Assembly (NCBI RefSeq): GCF_014055005.1
Contig: NZ_CP059570.1
Location: 2,666,001 to 2,730,000, forward strand
DNA from: Neisseria dentiae
GTDB lineage: Bacteria; Pseudomonadota; Gammaproteobacteria; Burkholderiales; Neisseriaceae
Direction: 5' to 3'
Length of the DNA: 64,000 bases
Below, piece after piece: positions 1 through 7,580 of the stretch. The notes under the pieces were generated by a model. The model ran no database searches. It saw only the letters and a list, made by a program, of their open reading frames with translations, and was not told where the DNA came from. How positions within the stretch are numbered: position 1 is the first letter of the stretch; every line of letters begins with the position of its first letter. Both the position numbers and the translations under genes were made by a program.

Positions 1-176
1 TGCTGCCAGATTTGTTCGGCGGGCATACCCGGCTCGCCGAAAATGGCCTGCTCGTTGGCGGTGCCTGCGTAGGCGTCTTCGATGGCGGCGGAAAGTGCGC
101 CGTGCGCCATTAACGCATCGGCAAGGCGCTCGGCGGTGTGGTCGTTAACGGCAATGGTGATTTGTTGGTAGGCCAT
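1..176 (-). CDS. prmA: Ribosomal protein L11 methyltransferase, N-terminal part (runs off the window)
   Basis: The reverse strand starts at an ATG and reads about 58 codons to the window edge. The product begins MAYQQITIAVNDHTAERLAD and continues with a segment rich in Ala, Glu and Gly. This matches the N-terminal substrate-recognition domain of PrmA, which trimethylates ribosomal protein L11 in the cytoplasm using S-adenosylmethionine. The methyltransferase domain lies outside the window, so activity cannot be judged. It is divergent from rpmE. The identification rests on family resemblance of the N-terminus only. Confidence 0.8.
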   Translation of the reverse strand, partial: MAYQQITIAVNDHTAERLADALMAHGALSAAIEDAYAGTANEQAIFGEPGMPAEQIWQ

Positions 177-352
177 GTGGGGTTGCTTTCTTTGCGTGTG
201 TCGGCGTGGCGCGATTTTAGCAAAAAACTGTTGCAAATTAAACCGCAAGCCGCAATATAGGCTTGACAAAACGGCAGCAAACGGCAATACTGCGCAGCTT
301 GTCTTTGAAGCATAGGCACAACCCCTATGCCCGCTCACCGAAAGGAAATGAA

Positions 353-568
353 ATGAAACAAGGTATCCACCCCGATTACCACGAAGTTAACGTAACTTGC
401 TCTTGCGGCAACAAATTCGTTACCAAATCAACCATGGCCAAAGAGAGCTTCAACATCGAGGTTTGCTCGCAATGCCATCCGTTCTACACCGGCCAGCAAA
501 AAATCGTCGACACCACCGGCCGCGTGGACAAATTCAACCAAAAATTCGGCAATATGTTCAAACGCTGA
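353..568 (+). CDS. rpmE: 50S ribosomal protein L31
   Basis: 71-residue L31 starting MKQGIHPDY, a standard family start. I chose this ATG over an upstream in-frame one because AAAGGAA lies just before it and the family N-terminus begins here. It carries the four-cysteine zinc-binding pattern of the C+ type (CSC near residues 16-18, CSQC near 37-40). Such zinc-containing L31 proteins can serve as a zinc reserve and are often replaced by a zinc-free paralogue under zinc limitation; no paralogue is seen here. It is a single gene closed by a strong hairpin terminator. Confidence 0.96.
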   Translation: MKQGIHPDYHEVNVTCSCGNKFVTKSTMAKESFNIEVCSQCHPFYTGQQKIVDTTGRVDKFNQKFGNMFKR

Positions 569-587
569 TTGGCGGATGTTTTGGAAT

Positions 588-618
588 AAAAAAGACTGCA
601 AACGGCAGTCTTTTTTTC
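588..618 (+). terminator. Rho-independent terminator of rpmE
   Basis: AAAAAAGACTGC - aaac - GCAGTCTTTTTTT forms a perfect 6-bp GC-containing stem flanked by A and T tracts about 20 bases after the rpmE stop codon. Confidence 0.9.
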
Positions 619-690
619 GTTTGTGCACCGCTTGGGCGTGTGACCGGAGCGTTGCGGCGGTATTTTTGGTTAAAATCCGCTTCGCAAGCT

Positions 691-740
691 GAGACCTTTG
701 CAAAATTTATTTAGGCCGTCTGAAAACTTTCAGACGGCCT
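691..740. repeat. GAGACCTTTGCAAAA repeat end plus inverted uptake-sequence pair
   Basis: Contains one copy of the 15-base repeat end GAGACCTTTGCAAAA (691-705), then two AG-type uptake sequences in inverted orientation (713-740). The inverted pair forms a 12-bp-stem hairpin between the convergent rpmE and lipoprotein genes and probably ends transcription from the lipoprotein side. Confidence 0.8.
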
Positions 741-770
741 TACGCTTGCATTCGCCGCTTGTTTCTCGAA

Positions 771-1289
771 CTACGCGGGCAGGCAGTTTTTCATCACAAT
801 CTCATCCACCGGCAACGTTTCGCCGTCCACTTTCTGCTGTTCGTGGCGCACCAAAAAGCCGTTGTCTTCTTTATAAAAATCGCTTTGATACTGATTGCCG
901 ATGGTCCAAGTGTAGGTTCCGTTGCCGAATGCGGTCAAATCTTCGTTGCTGTATTCACCGTTATAAGGCAGCGTCAGCGTTTGGCCGTCGAAGCGCACTT
1001 CGGCGATGGGTTCGTCGGTTTCGCGGTAATAACGCGCATCCAGCGTTTTGCCCTCGTCGCATTGGTAAGACTGCCAAGCCGCATCTTTGGCCGTGCCCAA
1101 ATTGCCGCCCAAAGGAATATCGGCAGGCGCCGATGCCGTTTCGGCCGCCGGTGTTTCCGCCGTTGCAGACGCTGGCGAGGGCGCGGCACTCGCCGCCGAA
1201 GCCCCGGGAGCCTGCGCGGCTTCTTCGGGCTTACAGGCAGACAATGCCAGCAATGCCGCAACCGTTAAAGATAATGTGCGAAATTTCAT
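771..1289 (-). CDS. Lipoprotein with MliC-type lysozyme-inhibitor domain
   Basis: 172-residue predicted lipoprotein. I chose the start at MKFRTLSLTVAALLALSAC, a lipoprotein signal with lipobox LSAC and acylation at Cys19, instead of an ATG 60 bases upstream that would bury the signal. Residues 20-70 are a low-complexity Ala/Pro/Glu linker. From about residue 80 the sequence reads YQCDEGKTLDARYY and ends with MKNC, the paired-cysteine beta-barrel pattern of the MliC/PliC family. These proteins inhibit host C-type lysozyme in the periplasm or at the outer membrane; in Neisseria a related protein is an adhesin and vaccine candidate. The domain call is from motif resemblance; inhibition is inferred. 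Confidence 0.72.
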   Translation of the reverse strand: MKFRTLSLTVAALLALSACKPEEAAQAPGASAASAAPSPASATAETPAAETASAPADIPLGGNLGTAKDAAWQSYQCDEGKTLDARYYRETDEPIAEVRFDGQTLTLPYNGEYSNEDLTAFGNGTYTWTIGNQYQSDFYKEDNGFLVRHEQQKVDGETLPVDEIVMKNCLPA

Positions 1290-1449
1290 GGTAATGTTCC
1301 AAAAAATACCAACAGCCGCTAGTGTAAAAGAAACCGTCGGAATTTTCACCCCGGCCGGCGCAATTATTTTTCATGCCGGGCAGGATAAGGCCGTCTGAAA
1401 AGATGGCACGGCCGGCCAAATCTGCGCGGCGGTTTCCACAATCTCTTGC

Positions 1450-1455
1450 TATAAT
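1450..1455 (+). promoter_or_regulatory. Candidate -10 element of dxs
   Basis: TATAAT sits 44 bases upstream of the dxs start codon. No convincing -35 hexamer is visible at normal spacing, so this is a weak call based on the -10 alone. Confidence 0.45.
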
Positions 1456-1499
1456 CGCCCATTACACGCCGTTTCAGATAAATAAACAAAGGCCACGCC

Positions 1500-3401
1500 A
1501 TGAGCCAAACCCCATTACTCGACACCATCGACCTGCCGCAGGATTTACGCCGGCTCGACACCAAGCAGTTGCCGCAACTGGCCGCCGAACTGCGCGCTTT
1601 TCTGTTGGAATCGGTAGGCAAAACCGGCGGCCATTTCGCCAGTAACCTCGGCGCGGTGGAGCTGACCGTGGCGCTGCACTATGTGTACCACACGCCCGAA
1701 GACCATCTGGTGTGGGACGTGGGCCACCAGAGTTATCCGCACAAAATCCTCACCGGCCGCAAAAACCGCATGGATACCATGCGCAAATACGGCGGGCTGG
1801 CAGGCTTTCCCAAACGCGGCGAATCGGCATACGACGCTTTCGGCGTGGGGCACTCTTCCACGTCTATCGGTGCGGCGCTGGGCATGGCGGTGGCCGACAA
1901 ACTGGCGGGCAAAACCAGCCGCAGCGTGGCGGTAATCGGTGATGGCGCGATGACCGCCGGCCAAGCCTTCGAAGCCCTCAACTGCGCCGGCGATATGGAT
2001 ATCGATCTCTTGGTGATTCTGAACGACAACGAAATGTCGATTTCGCCCAATGTCGGCGCGCTGCCCAAATATCTGGCGCGCAACGTGGTGCGCGATATGC
2101 ACGGCCTGCTCTCCACCATCAAAGCGCAATCGACCAAAGTGCTCGACAAGCTGCCCGGCGCGCTCGAAATCGCCCAAAAGGTCGAACACAAAATCAAAGC
2201 CATCGCAGGCGAAGCCGAACACGCCAAGCAGTCGTTATCGCTGTTTGAAAACTTCGGCTTCCACTACACCGGCCCCGTTGACGGCCACGACGTCGAACAG
2301 CTGGTTCACGTTTTGAAAGAGCTGCGCGGCAAAAAAGGCCCGCAAATCCTGCACGTGATCACCAAAAAAGGCCAAGGCTACAAACTGGCCGAAAACGACC
2401 CCGTGAAATACCACGCCGTTTCCACTTTGTCGCAGGAAGGCGGCAAAGAAACCGAAAAATTCCCGCCCAAACCCGCAGCCAAACCCACCTACACGCAGAT
2501 TTTCGGCCGCTGGCTGTGCGATCAGGCCGCCGCCGACCCGCGCCTGATCGCCATCACCCCCGCCATGCGCGAAGGCAGCGGGCTGGTGGAATACGAACAG
2601 AAATTCCCCGACCGCTATTTCGACGTGGGCATCGCCGAGCAGCACGCCGTAACCTTTGCCGGCGGCCTGGCCTGCGAAGGCGCCAAGCCCGTGGTGGCGA
2701 TTTATTCCACCTTTCTGCAACGCGCCTACGACCAGCTTATCCACGACGTTGCCCTGCAAAACCTGCCCGTTTTGTTTGCTGTCGACCGTGCCGGCATCGT
2801 CGGTGCCGACGGCCCCACCCATGCCGGCCTGTATGATTTGAGCTTTCTGCGCTGCATTCCCAATATGGTGGTGGCCGCCCCCAGCGACGAAAACGAATGC
2901 CGCCTGCTGCTTTCCACCTGCTACCGGTTAGACGCGCCCTCGGCCGTGCGCTATCCGCGCGGCTCGGGCTGCGGCACCGCCGTTTCAGACGGCCTCGAAA
3001 CCGTGCCCGTGGGCAAAGGCGTGGTGAAACGCGAAGGCAGCCGCACCGCCGTTTTCGCTTTCGGCAGCATGGTACAGCCCGCCTTGGCCGCCGCCGAAAC
3101 GCTGAACGCCACCGTGGCCGATATGCGTTTTGTGAAACCGATAGACGAAGAGCTGATTGTGCGGCTGGCGCAAACCCACGATTATCTGGTAACCGCCGAA
3201 GAAAACGCCGAACAGGGCGGCGCGGGCAGCGCGGTGCTGGAAGTGCTGGCCAAACACAATATCTGCAAACCCGTGCTGCTGTTGGGCGTGACCGACACCG
3301 TTACCGAACACGGCGACCCGCAACGGCTGCTCGACGATTTGGGCCTGAGCGCGGCGGCGTTGGCCGAACGCATCCGCAACCGTTTCGGGCCGGCGGAATA
3401 A
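1500..3401 (+). CDS. dxs: 1-deoxy-D-xylulose-5-phosphate synthase
   Basis: 633-residue enzyme, normal length for Dxs. It condenses pyruvate and glyceraldehyde 3-phosphate using thiamine diphosphate, the first step of the MEP isoprenoid pathway; the product also feeds thiamine and pyridoxal synthesis. Visible landmarks are GGHFASNLG with the conserved His near residue 45, the thiamine-diphosphate motif GDGAMTAG at about 147 followed by NDNEMS, and VGIAEQHAV with the catalytic Glu near 380, then a transketolase C-terminal domain. An uptake sequence lies in frame near the C-terminal third (encoding SDGLE). It is a single gene in its own orientation group. Confidence 0.97.
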   Translation: MSQTPLLDTIDLPQDLRRLDTKQLPQLAAELRAFLLESVGKTGGHFASNLGAVELTVALHYVYHTPEDHLVWDVGHQSYPHKILTGRKNRMDTMRKYGGLAGFPKRGESAYDAFGVGHSSTSIGAALGMAVADKLAGKTSRSVAVIGDGAMTAGQAFEALNCAGDMDIDLLVILNDNEMSISPNVGALPKYLARNVVRDMHGLLSTIKAQSTKVLDKLPGALEIAQKVEHKIKAIAGEAEHAKQSLSLFENFGFHYTGPVDGHDVEQLVHVLKELRGKKGPQILHVITKKGQGYKLAENDPVKYHAVSTLSQEGGKETEKFPPKPAAKPTYTQIFGRWLCDQAAADPRLIAITPAMREGSGLVEYEQKFPDRYFDVGIAEQHAVTFAGGLACEGAKPVVAIYSTFLQRAYDQLIHDVALQNLPVLFAVDRAGIVGADGPTHAGLYDLSFLRCIPNMVVAAPSDENECRLLLSTCYRLDAPSAVRYPRGSGCGTAVSDGLETVPVGKGVVKREGSRTAVFAFGSMVQPALAAAETLNATVADMRFVKPIDEELIVRLAQTHDYLVTAEENAEQGGAGSAVLEVLAKHNICKPVLLLGVTDTVTEHGDPQRLLDDLGLSAAALAERIRNRFGPAE

Positions 3402-3410
3402 TTTGGTTTC

Positions 3411-3487
3411 CCGCCATACCCGGGCTTGGCCCTGGTATCTGCCGCTGTTTTTGAAACACAAAGATACCCGGGGCAAACCCGGGTATA
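3411..3487. repeat. Palindromic CGGGCTTGG intergenic repeat
   Basis: CCATACCCGGGCTTGG ... then its approximate reverse complement ending AAACCCGGGTAT. It is one of at least six intergenic copies in the window with the same layout: a GC-rich arm, a 25-40-base spacer and an inverted arm. It directly follows dxs and could also act as a transcription terminator. Confidence 0.7.
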
Positions 3488-3509
3488 AAGCAAGTGTTAA
3501 TCTCAGGCC

Positions 3510-3547
3510 GAGACCTTTGCAAAAAACTGCCTTCAGGCCGTCTGAAA
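3510..3547. repeat. GAGACCTTTGCAAAA repeat end with uptake sequence
   Basis: GAGACCTTTGCAAAA is followed 10 bases later by CAGGCCGTCTGAA. It is the left end only of the larger repeat family seen complete at 7355-7474; no matching right end is present here. Confidence 0.65.
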
Positions 3548-3633
3548 ACACCTGCCTAACATCATTCGCTTTTTTATGATATTTTTTGACTTTTCTAACC
3601 ATCCCTGTCCGTAGCATTCCCCCCCAACCCGCC

Positions 3634-4551
3634 ATGCACACCCCCGCCTACATCGGGCGTTTCGCCCCCAGCCCCACCGGCCTGCTGCACATCGGCTCGC
3701 TGCTCACCGCCGTGGCATCTTATGCCGACGCCAAAGCACACGGCGGCCGCTGGCTGGTGCGCATGGAAGACCTCGACCCGCCGCGCGAAACGGCAGGCGC
3801 GGCAAGCCATATCCTGCGCACGCTCGAAGCCTTCGGTTTCGAATGGGACGGCGAAGTCGTGTATCAGAGCCACCGCCACGCGCTTTACCGCGAAGCCTTA
3901 GGCCGTCTGAAAGCGGCGGGGCTGGTGTATCCCTGCTATTGCAGCCGCAAAGAATGGCAGGCCGCCGCCGTCATGGGCGCCGACGGCTTTGTGTATAACG
4001 GCAAATGCGGTCGGGCGGATTACAGGCCGTCTGAACAAGATTCGGTGAAACAGCCCGCTTGGCGGCTACGCGTACCCGATGAAACCATTGCTTTTCACGA
4101 TGCCGTGATCGGCCGCTATGCCCAAAACCTCGCCCGTGACATCGGCGACTTCGTGCTGTTGCGCGCCGACGGCTTCTGGGCCTACCAACTGGCCGTGGTG
4201 GCCGACGATGCCGACCAAGGCATCACCCACATCGTGCGCGGGCAGGATTTGCTGGTTTCCACCCCGCGCCAGATTTGGCTGCAACGCTGTTTGGGCTTCC
4301 CCACCCCGCACTACGCCCACCTGCCGCTGTTGGTCAACCGCCACGGCCAGAAATGGTCGAAACAAACCCTCGCTCCCGCGCTGGATTTGGCACAGCGCGA
4401 ACAACTGCTGCGGCAGGTGATGGGCTATCTGAACCTGCCCCCCGCCCCCGCAACCGACAGGCCGTCTGAATTATTGGCTTGGGCGGTGAAACATTGGGAT
4501 ATGGCGAAAGTGGGCAAGGCGGCGGTGTGTACGGAAGAGGGGTATAGTTAA
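3634..4551 (+). CDS. gluQ: Glutamyl-Q tRNA(Asp) synthetase
   Basis: 305-residue truncated glutamyl-tRNA synthetase paralogue. It activates glutamate and attaches it to the queuosine base of tRNA(Asp) in the cytoplasm; it lacks the anticodon-binding half of GltX, consistent with the length. The HIGH-type motif HIGS is at residue 19 and the KMSKS-type motif reads KWSKQ at 240-244. A CYC...C zinc-ligand pattern lies near 107-125. I chose the MHTPAYIGRFAPSPTG start because the family N-terminus begins here; an in-frame ATG 48 bases upstream is possible. The last dozen codons lie inside a 36-bp sequence repeated just downstream. Confidence 0.92.
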   Translation: MHTPAYIGRFAPSPTGLLHIGSLLTAVASYADAKAHGGRWLVRMEDLDPPRETAGAASHILRTLEAFGFEWDGEVVYQSHRHALYREALGRLKAAGLVYPCYCSRKEWQAAAVMGADGFVYNGKCGRADYRPSEQDSVKQPAWRLRVPDETIAFHDAVIGRYAQNLARDIGDFVLLRADGFWAYQLAVVADDADQGITHIVRGQDLLVSTPRQIWLQRCLGFPTPHYAHLPLLVNRHGQKWSKQTLAPALDLAQREQLLRQVMGYLNLPPAPATDRPSELLAWAVKHWDMAKVGKAAVCTEEGYS

Positions 4552-4553
4552 AC
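4518..4553 (+). repeat. 36-bp direct repeat, copy 1 (3' end of gluQ)
   Basis: Begins GGCGGCGGTGTG and ends GGTATAGTTAAAC, covering the final codons and stop of gluQ. The second copy is 66 bases downstream and differs at about two positions. Confidence 0.85.
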
Positions 4554-4583
4554 TTGAAATACGGCCAAAAAAGCGGCCATTCT

Positions 4584-4619
4584 GGCGGCGGTGTGCACGG
4601 AAAAGGGGTATAGTTAAAC
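4584..4619 (+). repeat. 36-bp direct repeat, copy 2 (downstream of gluQ)
   Basis: Near-identical copy of the gluQ 3' end, including the GGG TAT AGT TAA stop context. It looks like a segmental duplication of the gene tail. Confidence 0.85.
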
Positions 4620-4636
4620 CACTTCAGCAACAGTTC

Positions 4637-4714
4637 CGTCATACTCGGGCTTGACCCGAGTATCCCAAATTTTTCTGAAACTCAAGATACTTCGGGTCAA
4701 GCCCGAGTATGACG
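4637..4714. repeat. Palindromic CGTCATACTCGGGCTTG repeat
   Basis: CGTCATACTCGGGCTTGACC at the left and its reverse complement GGTCAAGCCCGAGTATGACG at the right, about 40 bases apart. This is the cleanest copy of the palindromic family in the window. Confidence 0.8.
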
Positions 4715-4776
4715 TATGTACTTTTCTTAAAGTTGGTTGGCCATAGTGGCTTATCTGTTTACTGCATCAAAACCAA

Positions 4777-4809
4777 AGGCCGTCTGAAAACAAATCTTTC
4801 AGACGGCCT
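4777..4809. terminator. Inverted uptake-sequence hairpin after the exonuclease gene
   Basis: AGGCCGTCTGAAA - acaaatc - TTTCAGACGGCCT ends 5 bases before the stop codon of the leftward exonuclease gene. Placement and symmetry fit a transcription terminator. Confidence 0.75.
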
Positions 4810-4813
4810 TTCC

Positions 4814-5422
4814 CTATTTCAACCGTTGTTTCAGCAGCAGATACATCAGCGCCACGTTAATCGAATCGTTCAGCGCGTTGTGGCGGGGCAGGTCGGGCAG
4901 CCTGAGTTTTTTAAACATACTGTCCATGCGCAAATCCACATAACTGTCGTGGGCGTTTTGCTTGCTCTGCCAGCGGTGGAACAGCGACGACACGTCGGTT
5001 TGCTTGTTGGGCAGCTTGATGCCGAGCATGGGCTTCATGAATTTGTTGATCATCGCCACGTCGTATTCGAGATAGTAGCCCACCAGTTCGCGCCCGCCGA
5101 TAAATTCGAGCAGTTGCCTAACGGCTTCTTCCACGGGGATGCCGTCTGAAAGATCGGTGGGGCGCAAGCCGTGCACGGTGATGTTGGCGGCTTTCATCGG
5201 GTTTTCGGGTTTCACCAGCACATAAAACGATTCGCTTGCCAGCACGCGGTTGCCGCGTATTTTCACCGCGCCGATTGATAAAATTTCGGCTTCTTTCACA
5301 TCGAGGCTGGTGGTTTCGCAGTCGAAACTCACCCATTCGCCGGGCTGTTCTTCAAACAGAAAACCATAATGCGGGTCGGTGAGTTTTTTGCGTTCGCGGT
5401 TGCGTAAAAAACGTTCAAACAT
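4814..5422 (-). CDS. DEDDh-family 3'-5' exonuclease
   Basis: 202-residue DnaQ-like exonuclease. All DEDDh residues can be placed: Asp34 and Glu36 in FDCETT, Asp121 in YLEYDVAM, His181 and Asp186 in RHNALNDSINVAL. The fold uses two metal ions to remove 3' nucleotides from DNA or RNA. There is no polymerase-binding tail as in DnaQ, so it is not the replicative proofreading subunit. It lies 14 bases after the DUF294/CBS gene on the same strand, so the two are probably co-transcribed. The substrate cannot be told from the sequence. Confidence 0.85.
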   Translation of the reverse strand: MFERFLRNRERKKLTDPHYGFLFEEQPGEWVSFDCETTSLDVKEAEILSIGAVKIRGNRVLASESFYVLVKPENPMKAANITVHGLRPTDLSDGIPVEEAVRQLLEFIGGRELVGYYLEYDVAMINKFMKPMLGIKLPNKQTDVSSLFHRWQSKQNAHDSYVDLRMDSMFKKLRLPDLPRHNALNDSINVALMYLLLKQRLK

Positions 5423-5436
5423 GGCTCGCCTCCCGC

Positions 5437-7239
5437 TTACGAAGTGATGTGGAAATGGTGGCGGATCACGTTTTTAAAGCGTTTCACCACTTGCAGGGCG
5501 TCTTTGAGCAGGTCGCGCTCCAGCGTGGAAAGGTTGGCGAAATCCACCTGGTTCGGCGTGCCCGAGCCGCTTTCGAGAATATGCAGGTTGGCGCTGAAGC
5601 GCAAATCCATAATATAGCTCAGGGCTTCGGCCACATCCTGCCCGAGCGCCTCGTCGATAACGTTGAGCTGCACCAGATGGCGGATGCGCTCGAAGGTGTT
5701 GGTTTCTTCGATGCGCGCCTCCAAACTTAAGGCGCGGATGCCGTGCACCACGGGAAACTGCCCCATTTTTTTGATATCCATTTTCTCGCTGCCGCCGCGG
5801 TTGATGAGCTGCGAGAAAAAGCCCCTGCTCTGGCTTTCAAACTGATCCACGGCGCGGGCGAACGCCATCAGCATGCCGGCATCGTTGATCATGCGTTTTT
5901 GCAGATGCTCTTTCACTTCGGCCAGCATGGCAACATCGCCCGCCACCGCTTTGGCGTCGATAAAAATCGCCAGATTCATCATCGCCTCGCCGTCGGGCGC
6001 ATGGCACCAGCCGCTCACCATTTTTTTGAATTCGGGCAGGGTTTTCCGCCATGCGGGGTTGTTTACCATAATCTTGCCGGGGCAGGGCGGATAGCCCAGG
6101 CGCGCCAGTGTGGCCGAAAACTGCTCCGCTACTTCGGCGGCTTCTTCGGGGTTGACGCTTTCGCGCAGAATCAGCGCGTTGTCTTGGTCGGTTTTCAGAA
6201 TCTGCTCGCCACGCCCTTCCGAACCCATCACAATCAGGCAGGAGTTGTCGTATAAATCGGCGGGCGCGAGAATGCGCCAGGCTTTTTCAAACAGGCTGCT
6301 GTTGAGCACCTGCATCAGCTGCGCCAGTTGCGGCGCACGCACGCCGTTGTTGCGCAGCAGGCGGATGGAATCGGTCATCTGGCCGGCAATGTCCACCAGC
6401 TCGTCTATGGTTTTGGCGCGCTCCAAACGTTGGGCGACCAAATGGCTGTGGTTCGAAAAATAGGCCAAAACGTCTATCTGCTCGAGCGTGCCGATGGGTT
6501 GGCCGTTTTCCGTTACCACCACACGCTGGATTTTAAACGTGGTCATGCGCAACAGCGCGTTAAACACGAAATCATCAATATCGATGGAAATCAGGTTGAA
6601 CGCCGCCCAGTTGTGTATGGCATCGCTTGAATGCGCGCCCGCAATCACAATGTCGCGGAACGCCGATTCGGTAAACACCCCGATTCTGCCTTCGTGCCGC
6701 ACCAGCGCCGATTTGGTTTTACGCTCTTTCAACACCTCCGCCGCACGGAAAACCGAATCGCCGCCTTCGAGCCAGGTGGGGTTGTCGCGGTAGGCATCGC
6801 GCACTCTGGCGGTAAACAGGCTCTCAAACTCGCTCTCGTTTTTGCTGTTGGAAAGGCTGGCAAATTTGTCGGCCACGCTGGCGTAGCAATACGCGCCGAA
6901 ACGCGGGTTGCTTTCGATAATCTTCAAAACCACGTCTTTGGGAATGGTGTAAACCAGCGCTTCTTCCTCCACCACAAACTGATGGTGGCTCACCCCCTCA
7001 ATCAGCCCGCGCGCCTCAAACGTGTCGCGCGGGTGGTAGAGCGACACCACGTCGCCGTCGGCACCGATTTCCTTCACCAGTCCCTTCATCACCACATAAA
7101 GAAACTCAATCGGCTCTTCGGGGCGGATGATGCTTTCGCCGTTGTGGAAAAAGGCGATGTCCACCGCTTTTTGCAGCATCACCCGCTCGGGGTTGCTCAA
7201 ATAATTGAAAGGGGCGTAGTTGAAATCGAAACGTTCCAT
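5437..7239 (-). CDS. cNMP-binding / CBS pair / DUF294 nucleotidyltransferase-like protein
   Basis: 600-residue cytoplasmic multidomain protein. Order: a cyclic-nucleotide-binding-like beta-roll (about 15-130), two CBS motifs (about 155-275), a DUF294 nucleotidyltransferase-like domain (about 300-440) with GSEGRGEQ at 339-346 followed by TDQDN, and a helical DUF294 C-terminal domain. GS..GR..E plus D-x-D is the GlnD-like nucleotidyltransferase signature, so the active site looks intact. The MERFDFNY start is preceded by AAAGGAAG; an upstream in-frame start would translate a repeat element and is rejected. The domain set suggests a nucleotide-sensing enzyme. Its paired exonuclease follows directly. 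Substrate unknown. Confidence 0.85.
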   Translation of the reverse strand: MERFDFNYAPFNYLSNPERVMLQKAVDIAFFHNGESIIRPEEPIEFLYVVMKGLVKEIGADGDVVSLYHPRDTFEARGLIEGVSHHQFVVEEEALVYTIPKDVVLKIIESNPRFGAYCYASVADKFASLSNSKNESEFESLFTARVRDAYRDNPTWLEGGDSVFRAAEVLKERKTKSALVRHEGRIGVFTESAFRDIVIAGAHSSDAIHNWAAFNLISIDIDDFVFNALLRMTTFKIQRVVVTENGQPIGTLEQIDVLAYFSNHSHLVAQRLERAKTIDELVDIAGQMTDSIRLLRNNGVRAPQLAQLMQVLNSSLFEKAWRILAPADLYDNSCLIVMGSEGRGEQILKTDQDNALILRESVNPEEAAEVAEQFSATLARLGYPPCPGKIMVNNPAWRKTLPEFKKMVSGWCHAPDGEAMMNLAIFIDAKAVAGDVAMLAEVKEHLQKRMINDAGMLMAFARAVDQFESQSRGFFSQLINRGGSEKMDIKKMGQFPVVHGIRALSLEARIEETNTFERIRHLVQLNVIDEALGQDVAEALSYIMDLRFSANLHILESGSGTPNQVDFANLSTLERDLLKDALQVVKRFKNVIRHHFHITS

Positions 7240-7354
7240 GGCGGTTTCTTCCTTTGCAGGTTTTGTGTTGTTGTTCAAACGATTATGCCATGTTTTGCAA
7301 AAGTTGGGGCAGGGCGGTTTGCGGGGTTGCGGTTTGCAATGTTTCAGACGGCCT

Positions 7355-7474
7355 GAGACCTTTGCAAAAAAACAATTCAACCCTGAAAAGGTTTGTGCCT
7401 CGTCATTCCCGCCTACGCGGGAATGACGATGGTTGAATATTTCAGACGGCCTAAATGAATTTTGCAAAGGTCTC
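7355..7474. repeat. Complete GAGACCTTTGCAAAA-bounded intergenic repeat
   Basis: A 120-bp unit starting GAGACCTTTGCAAAA and ending TTTTGCAAAGGTCTC, so its termini are inverted repeats. Inside are a dRS3-type 20-mer (ATTCCC-N8-GGGAAT at 7405-7424) and an inverted-orientation uptake sequence near the right end. The same design recurs about ten times in this window, consistent with a NIME-like mobile or recombinogenic repeat. Confidence 0.85.
7405..7424. repeat. dRS3-type 20-bp repeat
   Basis: ATTCCCGCCTACGCGGGAAT matches the Neisseria dRS3 pattern ATTCCC-N8-GGGAAT exactly. In Neisseria, dRS3 sequences flank NIME arrays and can serve as integration targets of filamentous phage. Confidence 0.85.
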
Positions 7475-7549
7475 GGCCTGTTTGCTTTTTGCCATGTTGC
7501 ACGGCGTAATTTGATTCATCTCAATGAAGGCCGTCTGAAAATCCATAAA

Positions 7550-7565
7550 ATACCATATCTAGTAG
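7550..7565 (+). promoter_or_regulatory. NrdR-type box 1 upstream of nrdG
   Basis: ATACCATATCTAGTAG matches the NrdR consensus (ACACwATATATwGTGT) at about 11 of 16 positions. It starts exactly 31 bases before the stronger box 2, about three helical turns, which is the usual NrdR tandem spacing. Confidence 0.7.
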
Positions 7566-7580
7566 TTTTATATTTTTTTA

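Noticed and set aside
5437..7467. A longer version of the DUF294/CBS protein starting at 7467
   Set aside because: The added 76 residues are translated from an uptake sequence, a dRS3 and a repeat element, with no similarity expected; the ATG at 7239 has a good ribosome-binding site.
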